Source: Amphibacillus jilinensis Y1 | GTDB taxonomy: Bacteria; Bacillota; Bacilli; Bacillales; Amphibacillaceae | Direction of reading: 5' to 3' | Length of the DNA stretch: 64,000 nt | Assembly (NCBI RefSeq): GCF_000306965.1 | Contig: NZ_JH976435.1 | Span: 400,016 to 464,015, forward strand | Shown here: positions 16,852 to 27,300 of the stretch, one piece after another | How the letters are laid out: every line of letters starts with the position of its first letter | Position numbering within the stretch: position 1 is the stretch's first letter | Notes under the pieces: model-generated | Seen by the model: the letters and a program-made list of their open reading frames with translations, nothing else | Databases searched by the model: none | What the model was told of the DNA's origin: nothing | Translations under genes and position numbers: made by a program

Positions 16852-17451
16852 TTGGCTGTAGCTAGGAAAGTGGTAAGTAAGGAACGAATCGTGAAAACAC
16901 TGCTTGACAAGGTCGAAGAAAATGAAGGCATTAAAGAGGTAAACCTAAGAGGAATTGCAAAGGAAATGGGGTGTGCCCACACCAATATTTATAACTATTT
17001 TAGCAGTTTCACTGAACTCATTTGGGTCGGGATTAGTCAAGTCCTGTTAACTATGATTCAAACTGTCGAGGTAAGAATTGCTTCAGAGCATAAGGATCAA
17101 GATCGTTTGTTTGCAGCACTTGATGAGATTGTATGCTTTTCTCTTGATCATCCTGGCTGGTATCGATTGATATGGCTTGAAGCAGTTGATGGTGAGCCAC
17201 CAGAAGACATTAGCAGCATTTTAACCCAACCATCGATCGGCCTGGCAACGTTATTAGCTCAAGCAGCTGATGAGCAACTTACTGATGAAGACATAACGAG
17301 AATCACGCATGTACTGCACAGCTATATGCATGGTGAAATCTGTCAGTGGCTCAGTGGACGTGCCGTGAAAATGAACAAGCAAGAGCTAAGAGCAGCGATT
17401 TTATTTAATTTAAAGCATATGTACCGTTTATTAACGCAAGAACTAGAGTGA
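16852..17451 (+). CDS. TetR-family transcriptional regulator
   Basis: 199 residues. The N-terminal 55 residues are a TetR HTH (VNLRGIAKEMGCAHTNIYNYFSSFTEL). The remainder is helical with the WYRLIWLEAV and LHSYMHGEICQWLSGR features of TetR ligand domains. TTG start at 16852 after AAGGTGGTGAG. It is followed 82 bp later by a flavodoxin-domain gene and then a methyltransferase gene on the same strand, which it probably controls. Confidence 0.85.
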   Translation: MAVARKVVSKERIVKTLLDKVEENEGIKEVNLRGIAKEMGCAHTNIYNYFSSFTELIWVGISQVLLTMIQTVEVRIASEHKDQDRLFAALDEIVCFSLDHPGWYRLIWLEAVDGEPPEDISSILTQPSIGLATLLAQAADEQLTDEDITRITHVLHSYMHGEICQWLSGRAVKMNKQELRAAILFNLKHMYRLLTQELE

Positions 17452-17533
17452 CTCGTCAATCCTACATCTGTGCATCGACAAAACCATTCGACTTACTCTA
17501 TCCATTTTAAACATTATAGAGGAGTGTGGTAAG

Positions 17534-18085
17534 ATGGCTTCAATACTAATTGTTTACCAATCACGTACAGGCTTTACTGAAAAATATGTAAATTGGATTA
17601 AGGAATCGATAACTTGTGACATCGTGCGTTTGGATCAACTCAGTCAAGTTGATCTTGAGCCATATACAAAGATTATTTATGGTGCTGGTATCCATGCCGG
17701 ACATATTCAAGGATTAAAGACATTCAAAAAGCATGTCTTAAATTTAGTTGATGATAAGATTGTAATCTTCGCAACTGGTGCTGCTCCGTATGATGAGAAA
17801 ATAGTTACAGCTATTAAACAGAACAATTTTTTAGAAAATGAGCGTCAAGCTGTTGTCTTCTTTTATTTTCAAAGCGGATTAAATTATGAGAAGATGCCCT
17901 TCTTTGATAAACTAGTGATGAAAACTTTCAGTAAAGTATTAGCACTCAAAAAAAATAAGTCAGAAATTGAGGACGGAACGAGTCAAGCGATTACGCAATC
18001 CCATGATCATTCTAAGCGAGAATATATTGTGCCGCTGATTGATTACTTAAACCAATCGCAAACGAATACGTCAATGTCCACTTAA
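17534..18085 (+). CDS. flavodoxin-domain protein
   Basis: 183 residues. The start SILIVYQSRTGFTEKYVNWI is the FMN phosphate loop (S/T-x-T-G-x-T type), followed by IIYGAGIHAGHIQGLKTF and IVIFATGAAP, matching the Flavodoxin_5 (protoporphyrinogen-oxidase HemG-like) family. FMN binding and electron transfer are inferred; there is no haem cluster nearby. GAGGAGTG precedes the ATG by about 8 bases. Located 12 bp before the methyltransferase gene, hence same transcript. Confidence 0.8.
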   Translation: MASILIVYQSRTGFTEKYVNWIKESITCDIVRLDQLSQVDLEPYTKIIYGAGIHAGHIQGLKTFKKHVLNLVDDKIVIFATGAAPYDEKIVTAIKQNNFLENERQAVVFFYFQSGLNYEKMPFFDKLVMKTFSKVLALKKNKSEIEDGTSQAITQSHDHSKREYIVPLIDYLNQSQTNTSMST

Positions 18086-18097
18086 GAAAGGGTTATT

Positions 18098-19267
18098 ATG
18101 CAAAAGCAAATGAACACACAAGTACCCAAAATAGATTGTCCTGTTGTTGAAGTCTGTGGGGGCTGCCAAATCCAACAGCTTTCCTATCAGAAACAATTAG
18201 AGAAGAAACAAAATCAGGTTAACAAGCTGTTAAGTAAGTTTGGTAAAGTGGAACCGATTCTAGGGATGAACAATCCCTATTATTACCGGAATAAAATTCA
18301 CACGACCTTTGCAATGAATCGGAAAGGGCACGTGATCTCAGGCAAGTATCAAGCAGGTTCGCATCAAGTCGTTCCAATTGATAGTTGCCTAATCGAGGAT
18401 CAGCGCGCTGACGAAATTGTCGTTTCAATTAGAAAGATGCTTCGCTCATTTAAAATGAGGCCTTATAATGAGGATAATCGAACAGGCTTATTACGCCATG
18501 TTTTAGTTCGTACGGGATTTCAAAGTGGACAAATCATGGTCGTCCTTGTCCTTGGCTCACCTGTTTTCCCCTCACGGAAGAATTTTATCAAAGCTTTACT
18601 AGAAAAACACCCTGAAATTACAACTGTGGTGATGAATGTTAACAACAAGAAAACAAGCATGGTGCTGGGGGATCGTGAACAAGTGCTTTATGGAAAAGGG
18701 TTTATCGAAGATACCTTGTGTGGTAAAGTATTTCGCTTATCACCAAAATCATTTTATCAAGTTAACCCAGTTCAGACAGAGGTGCTCTATCAAACAGCAC
18801 TTGATCTTGCCAATTTCAAAGGGAACGAAACGATTATCGATGCCTACTGCGGCATTGGTACGATTGGCTTAATTGCTAGTGATAGGGTTAAACAAGTCAT
18901 TGGTGTTGAGCTTAACCAAGCGGCGGTAAAGGATGCGATTAACAATGCGAAGCGAAATCAAGTGAAAAATGTTTACTTCCATCAAGCTGATGCCAGCGAC
19001 TTTATGCTCGAGATGTCTCGCAAAAAACAATCCGTCGATGCGGTTTTGATGGATCCACCAAGATCGGGTAGTACAGAAAAGTTTATTCATGCTTTAGCGT
19101 CGATAAAGCCAAACAAAGTTGTCTATATTTCCTGTAATCCGGTTACGCTGGCACGAGACTTGGAGAGTTTAGCCAAAAAGGGCTATCGCGCGGAAAAAAT
19201 GATCCCAGTTGATATGTTCCCTGGGACAAATCACGTTGAGACGGTAGTATTGATGTCTAAACTGTAA
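18098..19267 (+). CDS. RlmCD/TrmA-family RNA (uracil-5-)-methyltransferase, no TRAM domain
   Basis: 389 residues, a paralogue of the enzyme at 5.2 kb but without the N-terminal TRAM domain. It retains the iron-sulfur cysteines CPVVEVCGGC plus a downstream Cys (IDSCLI), the SAM loop DAYCGIGTIGL, DPPRSGS and catalytic Cys in ISCNPVTLARD. Target uridine not predictable from sequence. TRAM-less forms resembling this one are common as second copies in Firmicutes. It sits at the end of a TetR-flavodoxin unit, an unusual setting for an rRNA-modification gene. Confidence 0.88.
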   Translation: MQKQMNTQVPKIDCPVVEVCGGCQIQQLSYQKQLEKKQNQVNKLLSKFGKVEPILGMNNPYYYRNKIHTTFAMNRKGHVISGKYQAGSHQVVPIDSCLIEDQRADEIVVSIRKMLRSFKMRPYNEDNRTGLLRHVLVRTGFQSGQIMVVLVLGSPVFPSRKNFIKALLEKHPEITTVVMNVNNKKTSMVLGDREQVLYGKGFIEDTLCGKVFRLSPKSFYQVNPVQTEVLYQTALDLANFKGNETIIDAYCGIGTIGLIASDRVKQVIGVELNQAAVKDAINNAKRNQVKNVYFHQADASDFMLEMSRKKQSVDAVLMDPPRSGSTEKFIHALASIKPNKVVYISCNPVTLARDLESLAKKGYRAEKMIPVDMFPGTNHVETVVLMSKL

Positions 19268-19327
19268 AGCCCGAGAAGCATTGAAATTACTAAGTTTTAT
19301 GAAATGAAAGTAAATCTGTCAATTTGA

Positions 19328-19376
19328 ATAAACCCTTGATATGTGTCTGTGGGAACATATCGAGGGTTTATTTTTG
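19328..19376 (+). terminator. rho-independent terminator
   Basis: ATAAACCCTTGATATGT pairs with ACATATCGAGGGTTTAT around a short loop, then TTTTTG. Confidence 0.85.
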
Positions 19377-19456
19377 TGCAAATATTGAGACTAAAAGCAG
19401 ATAAGGTTGAGTTGACAGAATAGATAGCGTATAGGTTTAGGAGATAGGATAGATGT

Positions 19457-19807
19457 TGTCAAAAAAGAGCGCACTGGAACAATCGAGGCTGCAGACCCAT
19501 TGTCTGGTAATACGTCAGCTACCTTGAAGAAAGAGGTTCCGTCTGCTCTTTCCCAATCATCAATGGAGAGGCTCTAAAGGCATCAGTTGTAGAAGCAAAG
19601 TGCCCTGGTTGAAAATGCAGAGCGTGAAGGAAAAAGGCACCGCCTTATTGAGATGAACAACCGGGAGAATTGGAAAAATATGATGAACAGCTGGTAAGAA
19701 GGGTCATTGAGAAAGTGACGGTTTTTGAAGATAACCTTGCAGTTGAGTTTAAGCCGGGTGCTGAGGTTGAAGTGAAAGCTACAGTACTTGATAAGAAAAG
19801 GAAATAA
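19457..19807 (+). pseudogene. large serine recombinase relic, C-terminal part
   Basis: Three frames of one former gene are readable: HWNNRGCRPIVW, stop, YVSYLEERGSVCSFPIINGEALKASVVEA (zinc-ribbon region), then ENAEREGKRHRLIEMNN, then YDEQLVRRVIEKVTVFEDN...FKPGAEVEV and TAA. This is the recombinase zinc-beta-ribbon and C-terminal end of integrases of phage or ICE type, with at least one stop and two frameshifts. The catalytic domain is absent, so a former integrated element has been lost. The 280 bp that follow show nothing else. Confidence 0.78.
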
Positions 19808-20090
19808 TTGTAGAAATAATATTTGAAAGAGAAATGGGTTCATGTTAAATTATATATAACGTTAAAAAAAATATAACGATTAGGGTGTGGAGAAGAACTA
19901 TATTTTGAGGCAGGGTTGGTCATTCGAGCAATTCTACAGCTCCTCATCTCCACTTCTAAAGGCATCCCCTGCTCTTTTAGACGTTATTAGATTTTTCACA
20001 ACGGCACAGCATTAGTGGTAAAAAATGAGATTTAGTCGAAAAAAAATAGGGTTAGGCTGGGATAAGGTGTGATGCGAAGGAGGTGTTTAT

Positions 20091-20720
20091 ATGTCAGAAA
20101 ACAGAAAAGCTACTGAAAAGAGTAGAATAGTTGTGCATGAAGGTAGCAGGGTATTGATAGTATCGTCAGAAGAGGATGTGCAAATTATGTCGTCACCTCA
20201 GCGACAACGCATCTTTAAACTACTACATTTAGAGGGCGTTCCCCTGCATGGAAAAGATATTGGTGATCGTTTAGGCATTAAACCTGCCTCTGCGCATTTC
20301 CATTTAAAAAAACTAGAAAAAATAGGAGTGGTTAAACAAAGTCACACAAAGTTGATTAATGGAATTACTGCTCGATATTATGAGGCTGCGGTCGACTCTT
20401 TTATCTTAGATGAGGACTTTATTAATGAAACAGATGACGTTTTCACTAAAGAAAAACTACGCCTTCTTCATAATACTTTTAATACATTTCGTGATGATTT
20501 TATTAGCTCTTTACACCAGGTCATGAAGGAAGAACAGACTGGAATTCAAGAGGTAAAAAGGCTACACCTGTTGCTTGACTTTATGCTGTACTTGTCCGAC
20601 GAAGATGAAGAACTGTTCCAAAAGGAAATGCAGGAACTTTTTTCCAAGTATACGAAGCCCGCTTATGACAAGAGTCCGCACTCTGTCTTGTTCAGTATCA
20701 ATAGGACGGAGAACAAGTAG
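20091..20720 (+). CDS. ArsR-like winged-helix regulator
   Basis: 209 residues. Residues 30-105 are a winged helix: IMSSPQRQRIFKLLHLEGVPLHGKDIGDRLGIKPASAHFHLKKLEKIGVV, followed by a wing (GITARYYEA). This is the ArsR/HTH_20 type in which the rest of the protein (105-209) is helical. No metal-binding Cys cluster is visible, so metal sensing is not supported. GAAGGAGG precedes the ATG. The adjacent downstream serine hydrolase gene on the same strand is the likely target or operon partner. Confidence 0.82.
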   Translation: MSENRKATEKSRIVVHEGSRVLIVSSEEDVQIMSSPQRQRIFKLLHLEGVPLHGKDIGDRLGIKPASAHFHLKKLEKIGVVKQSHTKLINGITARYYEAAVDSFILDEDFINETDDVFTKEKLRLLHNTFNTFRDDFISSLHQVMKEEQTGIQEVKRLHLLLDFMLYLSDEDEELFQKEMQELFSKYTKPAYDKSPHSVLFSINRTENK

Positions 20721-20861
20721 TATAAATGGAGAAGACAGTGGATATCTGTGTGCATAACCGTGAAGGGAAGAGCAAGTAAGAGACCTTTATATGATGATGA
20801 ACTACATAGGCTGGCTCTTTCTTATTTAATATGCATAAAAATATTTGAAGGAGGGTACAAA

Positions 20862-21899
20862 GTGATAGAAGCAGTAAACCAAAACTTTAAAGAACTAATG
20901 CGAAAAAAGTTATCTAAAAAGTCAGGCACACAGGCTGTAGTTGGATGGTTTTATGAGGACTTGGAAACAGTGGTGTCCTATGGTGATTTTGGCTTAAACA
21001 GTCCAGAAATTGTGAGCTTTCAGATTGGCTCAGTTACTAAATTATTTACAGCAACATTGTCATCGGCTTTCCATTATGATGGAAAAATGGATTTAAAAGG
21101 GTATGTTGGAGAATACCTTCAGTTAGATGCCCATAGCAAAATTAGAGAGATGAAAGTGGAAGATTTGCTGACCCATCATGCGGGATTGCCTTCAGCACCA
21201 AAAGCACTACTGGGGAAGTATGATAAATTGAATCCCTATCAGCATGTCAACAAAGAAAGACTTATGGACTATTTGAATAACTATAGGAAGCCGGTTAATT
21301 CTAAGAGTAGCTTTCAATACTCGAACTTGGGATTTAGTATTATTGGGCAAGTTTTAGAAGAAATATCAGGAAAAACCTATGGAGAACTAGTTAAAGATGA
21401 GATTTGCAAACCTTTGGGAATAAAAAATCTATGGATAACCCGACCGGAAGAAGGCACTATTTTGGCACCAGGAGCCATGAAAAGAAATAGGGAGTTAGAC
21501 AGATGGGAATTGAATTCCATAGAGGCCGCTGGAGCCATCGATGCCAACATTAAAGATATGCTGAAATTTGCCAAGGGAAACCTTCAAGGGCATCCTTTTT
21601 ATTCTAGATGTGAAATAGGCCATAAAACTAATCGAACAGTTTCCAAACACTTAGATGTTGGGCTGGGGTGGATGATAACAAGACATGAAGGGATAGGGGA
21701 ACTTCATTCCCACAATGGTTCAACTGGCGGATTTAATAGTTTTCTAGGTATACATCCCGAGGATAAATTTGGTGTGGTAGTTTTGACAAACTGTAGGTTG
21801 CCTTTACCTAGTTTAATAGGATTATGCAATGATCATGCGTCTGCCATTGGCTTTGAGGGATTGAAATACATTTCAAAGATACACCATAACATGCATTAA
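20862..21899 (+). CDS. serine hydrolase, beta-lactamase/penicillin-binding fold
   Basis: 345 residues from the GTG at 20862, which follows GAAGGAGGG; the longer open frame from 20748 has no such site. Motifs: SxxK (Ser57-Val-Thr-Lys60), YSN (Tyr at about 153) and HNGSTGG near the C-terminus, the three active-site elements of class C beta-lactamases and D-aminopeptidases. No signal peptide is visible, so it is probably a cytoplasmic esterase or peptidase of this fold. It resembles the hydrolase at 9.7 kb in organisation but has the canonical YSN. Confidence 0.85.
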   Translation: MIEAVNQNFKELMRKKLSKKSGTQAVVGWFYEDLETVVSYGDFGLNSPEIVSFQIGSVTKLFTATLSSAFHYDGKMDLKGYVGEYLQLDAHSKIREMKVEDLLTHHAGLPSAPKALLGKYDKLNPYQHVNKERLMDYLNNYRKPVNSKSSFQYSNLGFSIIGQVLEEISGKTYGELVKDEICKPLGIKNLWITRPEEGTILAPGAMKRNRELDRWELNSIEAAGAIDANIKDMLKFAKGNLQGHPFYSRCEIGHKTNRTVSKHLDVGLGWMITRHEGIGELHSHNGSTGGFNSFLGIHPEDKFGVVVLTNCRLPLPSLIGLCNDHASAIGFEGLKYISKIHHNMH

Positions 21900-22046
21900 T
21901 ACCCTGAAAATGATTAGGTATTAGAGTGGACTTGTTTCCTTATACGTCGGGGGTGAAAATCAACTTCTAACATCAATGCCATCAACTCGAGTCACGTGGA
22001 GTGCGTAGTGAACCTATATAAAAGTTAAAGAAAGAAGGTAATCATC

Positions 22047-22241
22047 ATGGATGGAACGATACGAAATAATATAAGACAGGGCAAGAAGGTCAAAGTTGTT
22101 CAAAAACAAGATCAACGCTCTGGGGCGTTAACGGAAGGTGTGGTCTTAAAAATCCTCACCAACTCTGCTACACATCCGCATGGTATTAAAGTGATGCTTG
22201 AGGGTGGACTTGTTGGTAGGGTTAAGGAAGTATTGGATTAA
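22047..22241 (+). CDS. ywbE: YwbE-family small protein
   Basis: 64 residues, full length for the YwbE (DUF2196) family: begins MDGTIRNNIRQGKKVKVVQK, has an SGALTEGVV core and the HPHGIKVMLEGGLVGRVKEV ending. Predicted small beta-barrel; role unknown. GAAGGTAATC precedes the ATG. A terminator follows. Confidence 0.88.
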   Translation: MDGTIRNNIRQGKKVKVVQKQDQRSGALTEGVVLKILTNSATHPHGIKVMLEGGLVGRVKEVLD

Positions 22242-22303
22242 AGATTTAATTAGAAAAAATTCAACCCTAACTCCTATACAATAGAATAATAAAAGATTTG
22301 CTG

Positions 22304-22338
22304 GCTGACTTGGATCAATGATCGGAGTCGGCTTTTTT
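22304..22338 (+). terminator. rho-independent terminator of ywbE
   Basis: GCTGACT (22304-22310) with AGTCGGC (22326-22332), additional GATC pairing inside, then six T residues. Confidence 0.8.
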
Positions 22339-22610
22339 GAATTTAGGCTAATAAAAGGAAGTGTAAGATATGTTTAGCATTAACTGGAGATAACTTTCAC
22401 ATTTTGTTGAATTTAAGAATGAATGAAAGAATGATTGTGATGAGAAAAATGGACGTAATGAAGATGAATAGATATCTGTTTAATGATTCTTTAACAAAAA
22501 ATGTACCCTAGGAAAGTTAAAAAATATATGCGCCTGACATATTGACATTAGCACTTATTACCTGTAAAACATTAGTTAGCCCTTTAAGTATTTAATTACA
22601 TGTTATAAAC

Positions 22611-22764
22611 TGAACTTTCAATCCGTGGGCGGTTTCATTCTTTTCCCATGAATGGGTCGTTGAGTGAATCAGGACATTAGCGTCCATGATAACCATCATT
22701 TAACTAGGTTTACGTTTGTTCTCTATTTGAGCTGGGTGTTTTATGGATGGTTATCTGTGATAAA
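22611..22764 (-). repeat. intergenic repeat, copy C (near full length)
   Basis: On the minus strand: TTTATCACAGATAACC..., CACCCAGCTCAAATAGAG, GGACGCTAATGTCCTGATTC, ACTCAACGACC, CCCACGGATTG. The internal arms GATAACCATC (22688-22697) and GATGGTTATC (22746-22755) pair perfectly over 10 bp. It occupies the middle of the 700-bp gap between ywbE and the epimerase-like gene; the rest of that gap is AT-rich and unassigned. Confidence 0.7.
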
Positions 22765-22936
22765 AAATTTGTCTCAACCAAAACATTCAAACAATGGATA
22801 CTAAGAAAAGGGGTTGATATATGAAAGAGAAAGTATTGCAAAACGATTGCTTTGGGCTAGTTGTTGGTGTGTTTTAAGCGTTTTAATTAGAAGATGAAAA
22901 CAAAAATATATGTTCTAACGAAAGGGAGCGTTAGTT

Positions 22937-23809
22937 ATGTATGTACTAGAGAATAATCGTTTAAAAGTTGAAGTAGCAGCACCTGGGGATGTGTATAGTG
23001 GTTCAAGATTTGATTGGACTGGGTTTATTACCCAAGTTACGTTAGACGGAACGGTGACCTATTGTGTGCCAGAACGTTTAGAATCGGGAGCTGGTACAGG
23101 GGGCATTGGGCTAAGCAATGAGTTTGGGATTGATGCACCGTTAGGCTATGATGCGGTAAAACCAGGCGAACAGTTTCTGAAGATCGGTGTTGGTCTACTA
23201 ACAAAAGCAGAAGAGACAGCGTATGATTTTTTTTATAACTACGATGTGGCACCAGCTGATGTTAAAGTAAATAATAAAGATCAGACCGTGACATTTGACA
23301 CAAGCGCAGAAAGTCCAAGTGGTTATGGCTATCATTTAGTGAAAGAAATTGCACTTGATAACAACCATCTAGTGATTAGTTATATACTGACAAACACTGG
23401 TGAAATTGGTTTCAAAACTAACGAATATGCTCATAACTTTATTGGAATTAATAGCCATAAAGTAGACAAAGATTATAAACTCACGTTGCCAAATATGCGT
23501 AGTCTAGATGTAACAGTTGGCAAAATTGACGTATCAAACAATCAATTAACGTGGCCAGTTGTACCGGATGGCGATTTCTATGCTCATATTGATATGGATA
23601 AGATTCGTGTAGGGTATAACTGGGATCTTTATCACAAGACGGTACGTGCTGGGGTGAAAGAACAAGTGTTTTTTGAACCAGAAAAGATGGCTTTATGGGG
23701 ACGTGCCCATGTTATTAGTCCTGAAGTCTTTATTGATATTACTTTAGCGCCAGGTGAGATAAAAAAATGGAAACGTTGCTATCAGTTTTATCAACGAACA
23801 GGTCAATGA
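22937..23809 (+). CDS. aldose 1-epimerase-like (galactose mutarotase superfamily) protein
   Basis: 290 residues, all-beta, with no signal peptide. It starts MYVLENNRLKVEVAAPGDVY and carries SRFDWTGFITQVTLDG, a pattern of mutarotase-like proteins in Bacillaceae. GGIGLSNEFGID and NEYAHNFIGIN occupy positions where mutarotases keep active-site His/Glu residues. It probably acts on a sugar or sugar ring, but the catalytic identity is not assured. AAAGGGAGCG precedes the ATG. It is followed, after a 500-bp gap, by the giant six-hairpin protein, suggesting a shared carbohydrate role. Confidence 0.7.
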   Translation: MYVLENNRLKVEVAAPGDVYSGSRFDWTGFITQVTLDGTVTYCVPERLESGAGTGGIGLSNEFGIDAPLGYDAVKPGEQFLKIGVGLLTKAEETAYDFFYNYDVAPADVKVNNKDQTVTFDTSAESPSGYGYHLVKEIALDNNHLVISYILTNTGEIGFKTNEYAHNFIGINSHKVDKDYKLTLPNMRSLDVTVGKIDVSNNQLTWPVVPDGDFYAHIDMDKIRVGYNWDLYHKTVRAGVKEQVFFEPEKMALWGRAHVISPEVFIDITLAPGEIKKWKRCYQFYQRTGQ

Positions 23810-23933
23810 CAAAACGAATCTAAGTGTAACATGCGGTTGTTTTCTAGGCTAAAAAAATGGGATAGATGAAACGGGAAAGATCTTGTTATTAAATTTTCTA
23901 TCGCTTTCGGAAAAAAAGAGGTGCATTATCATA

Positions 23934-23947
23934 ATAAATCGTTTACA
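23934..23947 (-). promoter_or_regulatory. cre-like site upstream of the giant carbohydrate-active gene
   Basis: On the minus strand TGTAAACGATTTAT matches 12 of 14 positions of the CcpA catabolite-response consensus. A second candidate, TGATAGCGTTTTAA near 24143-24156, also matches 12 of 14. Either could give catabolite control of the downstream gene; matches were counted by eye. Confidence 0.35.
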
Positions 23948-23999
23948 ATGTAAAAAGATTCACCTTTTACGAAAGCGGTTTTTTATAATGGTCACTAAT

Positions 24000-24138
24000 T
24001 GTAAAGCGCTTCCCTCAAATAGAGTGTAGACCGCATTTATTAGGTGGGAGATAATAGGCGCTAATGTCCTATTTCACTCAACGACCAATTCGATGGGAAA
24101 AGAGGAAAAAATCTATTAATTTGAAGGTTCGTTTTATT
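24000..24138 (+). repeat. intergenic repeat, copy D (degenerate)
   Basis: Contains CTCAAATAGAG, GGGAGATAATAGGCGCTAATGTCC, TCACTCAACGACCAATTCGATGGG and TTGAAGGTTCGTTTTATT in family order. The right arm of the main stem has decayed. Same strand orientation as copies A, B, F and G. It lies in the presumed promoter region of the next gene. Confidence 0.65.
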
Positions 24139-24326
24139 GCTGTGATAGCGTTTTAAACAATGGGAAATGACGATACAACAAGCGTTTATTACACAAGAAA
24201 TCGCTTTTCACATGAGTCACTAGGACATTAATGAATGACTTATTATTTAGTCACAGCCTTAGGTATTATCCGTTCATAAACGGAGTGATAAAAGCAAGTA
24301 AATTTAATGATAGAAAGGAAATGCTT

Positions 24327-27300
24327 ATGGAGACTTTACGTGATTTATATTTAGGGAAAAATTTTTTACACCAAAAAACGAAAGCGGTTTCGTTAGAAAA
24401 GGTTGAACTTAATAATGAAACCTATTTTAAAATGGTGAACTATAATGATATGGCACCATTTTTTATGACCGTCGTCAGTGATACAGATCATTGGCTATTT
24501 GTATCAAGTACAGGAGGGTTAACAGCCGGTCGAAAGAATGCAGAAGCAGCATTATTTCCGTATGTCACAGATGATAAAATTCATGATAGTATTGAAACGA
24601 CGGGACCAGATACAATACTAGTTGTCACGAAAGGGGAAAAAGACTATCTTTGGAAACCATTTTCACAGCAAATGAGTGAGGTATATCAGATCACACGAAA
24701 CCTTTACAAGAACGCGACAGGTGATAAAATCATCTTTGAAGAAATTAATGATGATCTAGGAGTAAGATTTAGCTACACATTAAAAACAAGTGACGATTAT
24801 GGATTTGTTAAAGAATCATCACTTGTGAATATGACAGATCATCCAGTCGTTGTTCAACTGTTAGATGGTATTCGAAACATTTTGCCCTACGGTGTGACCA
24901 CTGTTCATCAGTCAACACAAAGTACATTAGTGGATGGATATAAACGTTGTGAACTCGTAGAGGATGTTGGTTTAGGTATTTATACAATGAGTTCAATTTT
25001 AACCGATAGAGCAGAACCGAGCGAATCACTAAAAGCAACGACTGTATGGTCACGCGGACTTCAAAATCCTAAGTACCTCTTATCTGAACAACAAATTAAA
25101 GCGTTTACACAAAACAGGTCTGTTCAAAAGGAAACGGATGTGAAAGGACGTCGAGGCGCCTACTATGTAATGGATACAGTACACTTAAAAAAACAAGAAC
25201 AAAAAAAATGGTATATTATTGCTGACGTTAACAAAAGCGCTTTCGGAGTAGAAGAACTGATAAAGGACCTTACTGAAAATGATCATATCATTGAGGCGGT
25301 CGAACAAGATGTGGCGCTTGGTGGAGAGAACTTAAGACAACTTGTCTTTAATGCTGATGGCTATCAGTTTACTGCAAATGAAAAAGTGAGCTATCGCCAT
25401 TTCTCAAATACATTGTACAACATTATGCGTGGAGGTATTTATGCTGATGGTTATATGATTGACAAATCAGACTTTATCGCGTTTGTCTCACATTGGAATA
25501 AAGCTGTTTATAATAATGAGCAGCCATTATTAATGAGCTTACCTGATACATTACATTACAATGATTTGCTCAGCTTAGCGAAAGACCGAAACAACCCTGA
25601 CTTAGAGCGTTTAGCATTTGAATACTTGCCACTAACATTTAGTCGTCGACATGGCGATCCAAGCCGGCCGTGGAATAAGTTTAATATTGAAGTCACAAAA
25701 GAAGATGGTTCAAAAGCATTGAACTTTGAAGGGAACTGGCGTGATATCTTCCAAAACTGGGAAGCGCTATCCATTTCGTATCCTGCATTCACGGAAAGTA
25801 TTATTGCGAAATTCGTCAATGCCTCGACGGCGGATGGTTATAACCCGTACCGTATTACTAAAGACGGTATTGATTGGGAAACGCTTGATCCAGATGATCC
25901 GTGGTCAAATATTGGTTACTGGGGAGATCATCAAATCATCTACCTTTTGAAGTTACTTGAGTTATCTAAAGCGTATAATCCAGAGAAACTCCACACCTTG
26001 TTAGAAAATGATATTTATGCTTATGCGCATGTACCTTATCGTATTAAAGGATTCAGTGATCTAGTCAAAGATCCGAGAAACAGTATTGTCTATGACGACG
26101 AGAAAGAACAGATGATTAAGGAAAGAACGGCATCATTAGGCTCTGATGGGAAACTAGTGTTTTGTCATGATACAGTGTATCGCGTTAATCTGATGGAAAA
26201 ACTGTTAGTCACATTACTTGCTAAATTTTCTAATTATGTACCAGAAGGCGGTATTTGGATGAATACTCAGCGGCCAGAATGGAACGATGCGAATAACGCA
26301 CTTGTAGGTAACGGATTATCAATGGTAACACTGTATTACATGCACCGTTTTCAAGTCTATATGGATCACCTTGTTAAAGAAATTACGACAGATGCAATTA
26401 AGATTTCTGCTGAAGTGAAACGTAAGTTTGATGCAACGCTAGAAGTTCTAAGTGCACATGAAGCTGACCTAGGCCAGCCAATTTCTGATGAGACACGATT
26501 TATGATTGTAAAAGCATTAGGTGAAATCGGAGAATCTTATCGTCAAACGGTTTATGATGACGGCTTTAGTGGTGAGAAAGTAGATTTACCGGTTGTGTCA
26601 TTACGATCATTTATTGATCTATCGATGAAGCACTTGAAAGACACGATTAAAAAGAATAAACGTGAAGACGGTTTGTATCATGCATATAACCTAATTCGAT
26701 TTAATGGGGAAAGCTGTCAAGTATCTTATCTCTATGAAATGTTAGAAGGGCAAGTGGCTGTTCTAAGCTCGAAAGCATTAGACAAAAAAGAAGCAATCCA
26801 TGTATTGGCATCGCTAAGAGACAGCGCTATCTATCGTGAAGATCAAAACAGTTACATGTTGTATCCTAACCGTAAGTTACCGAAGTTCTTAGAGAAGAAT
26901 ATCATTCCAGCATCAGATATTAAAACGTCGGTTATTTTACAGGAGGAACTTAAAAATAAACATACACGTATCATTGAACAAGATGTTTTTGGTCGCTATC
27001 ATTTTAATGGTCGTTTTAGAAATGGTGAAGAGATTAGAGCAGCTCTACTGGATTTAGGTTGTTATAATGCAGCAGATATTCAAGTTGTAGAAGATTTGTT
27101 TACAGAACTGTTTAACCACCATGCCTTTACGGGTCGCTCAGGTACATTTTATAAGTATGAAGGCTTGGGTAGCGTGTATTGGCACATGGTATCGAAACTT
27201 CTTCTCGCGACTGAAGAGAACTTTAATGCTGTTTACAGCGCAGAAGGTATGACTGAAGATGCAAAGACACTCATGACTTACTATCATGATATTAAAGCTG

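Noticed and set aside
22821-22877. An 18-codon frame (MKEKVLQNDCFGLVVGVF) after AAAAGGGG, upstream of the mutarotase-like gene
   Set aside because: Too short to judge; could be a leader peptide, but there is no accompanying attenuator structure.
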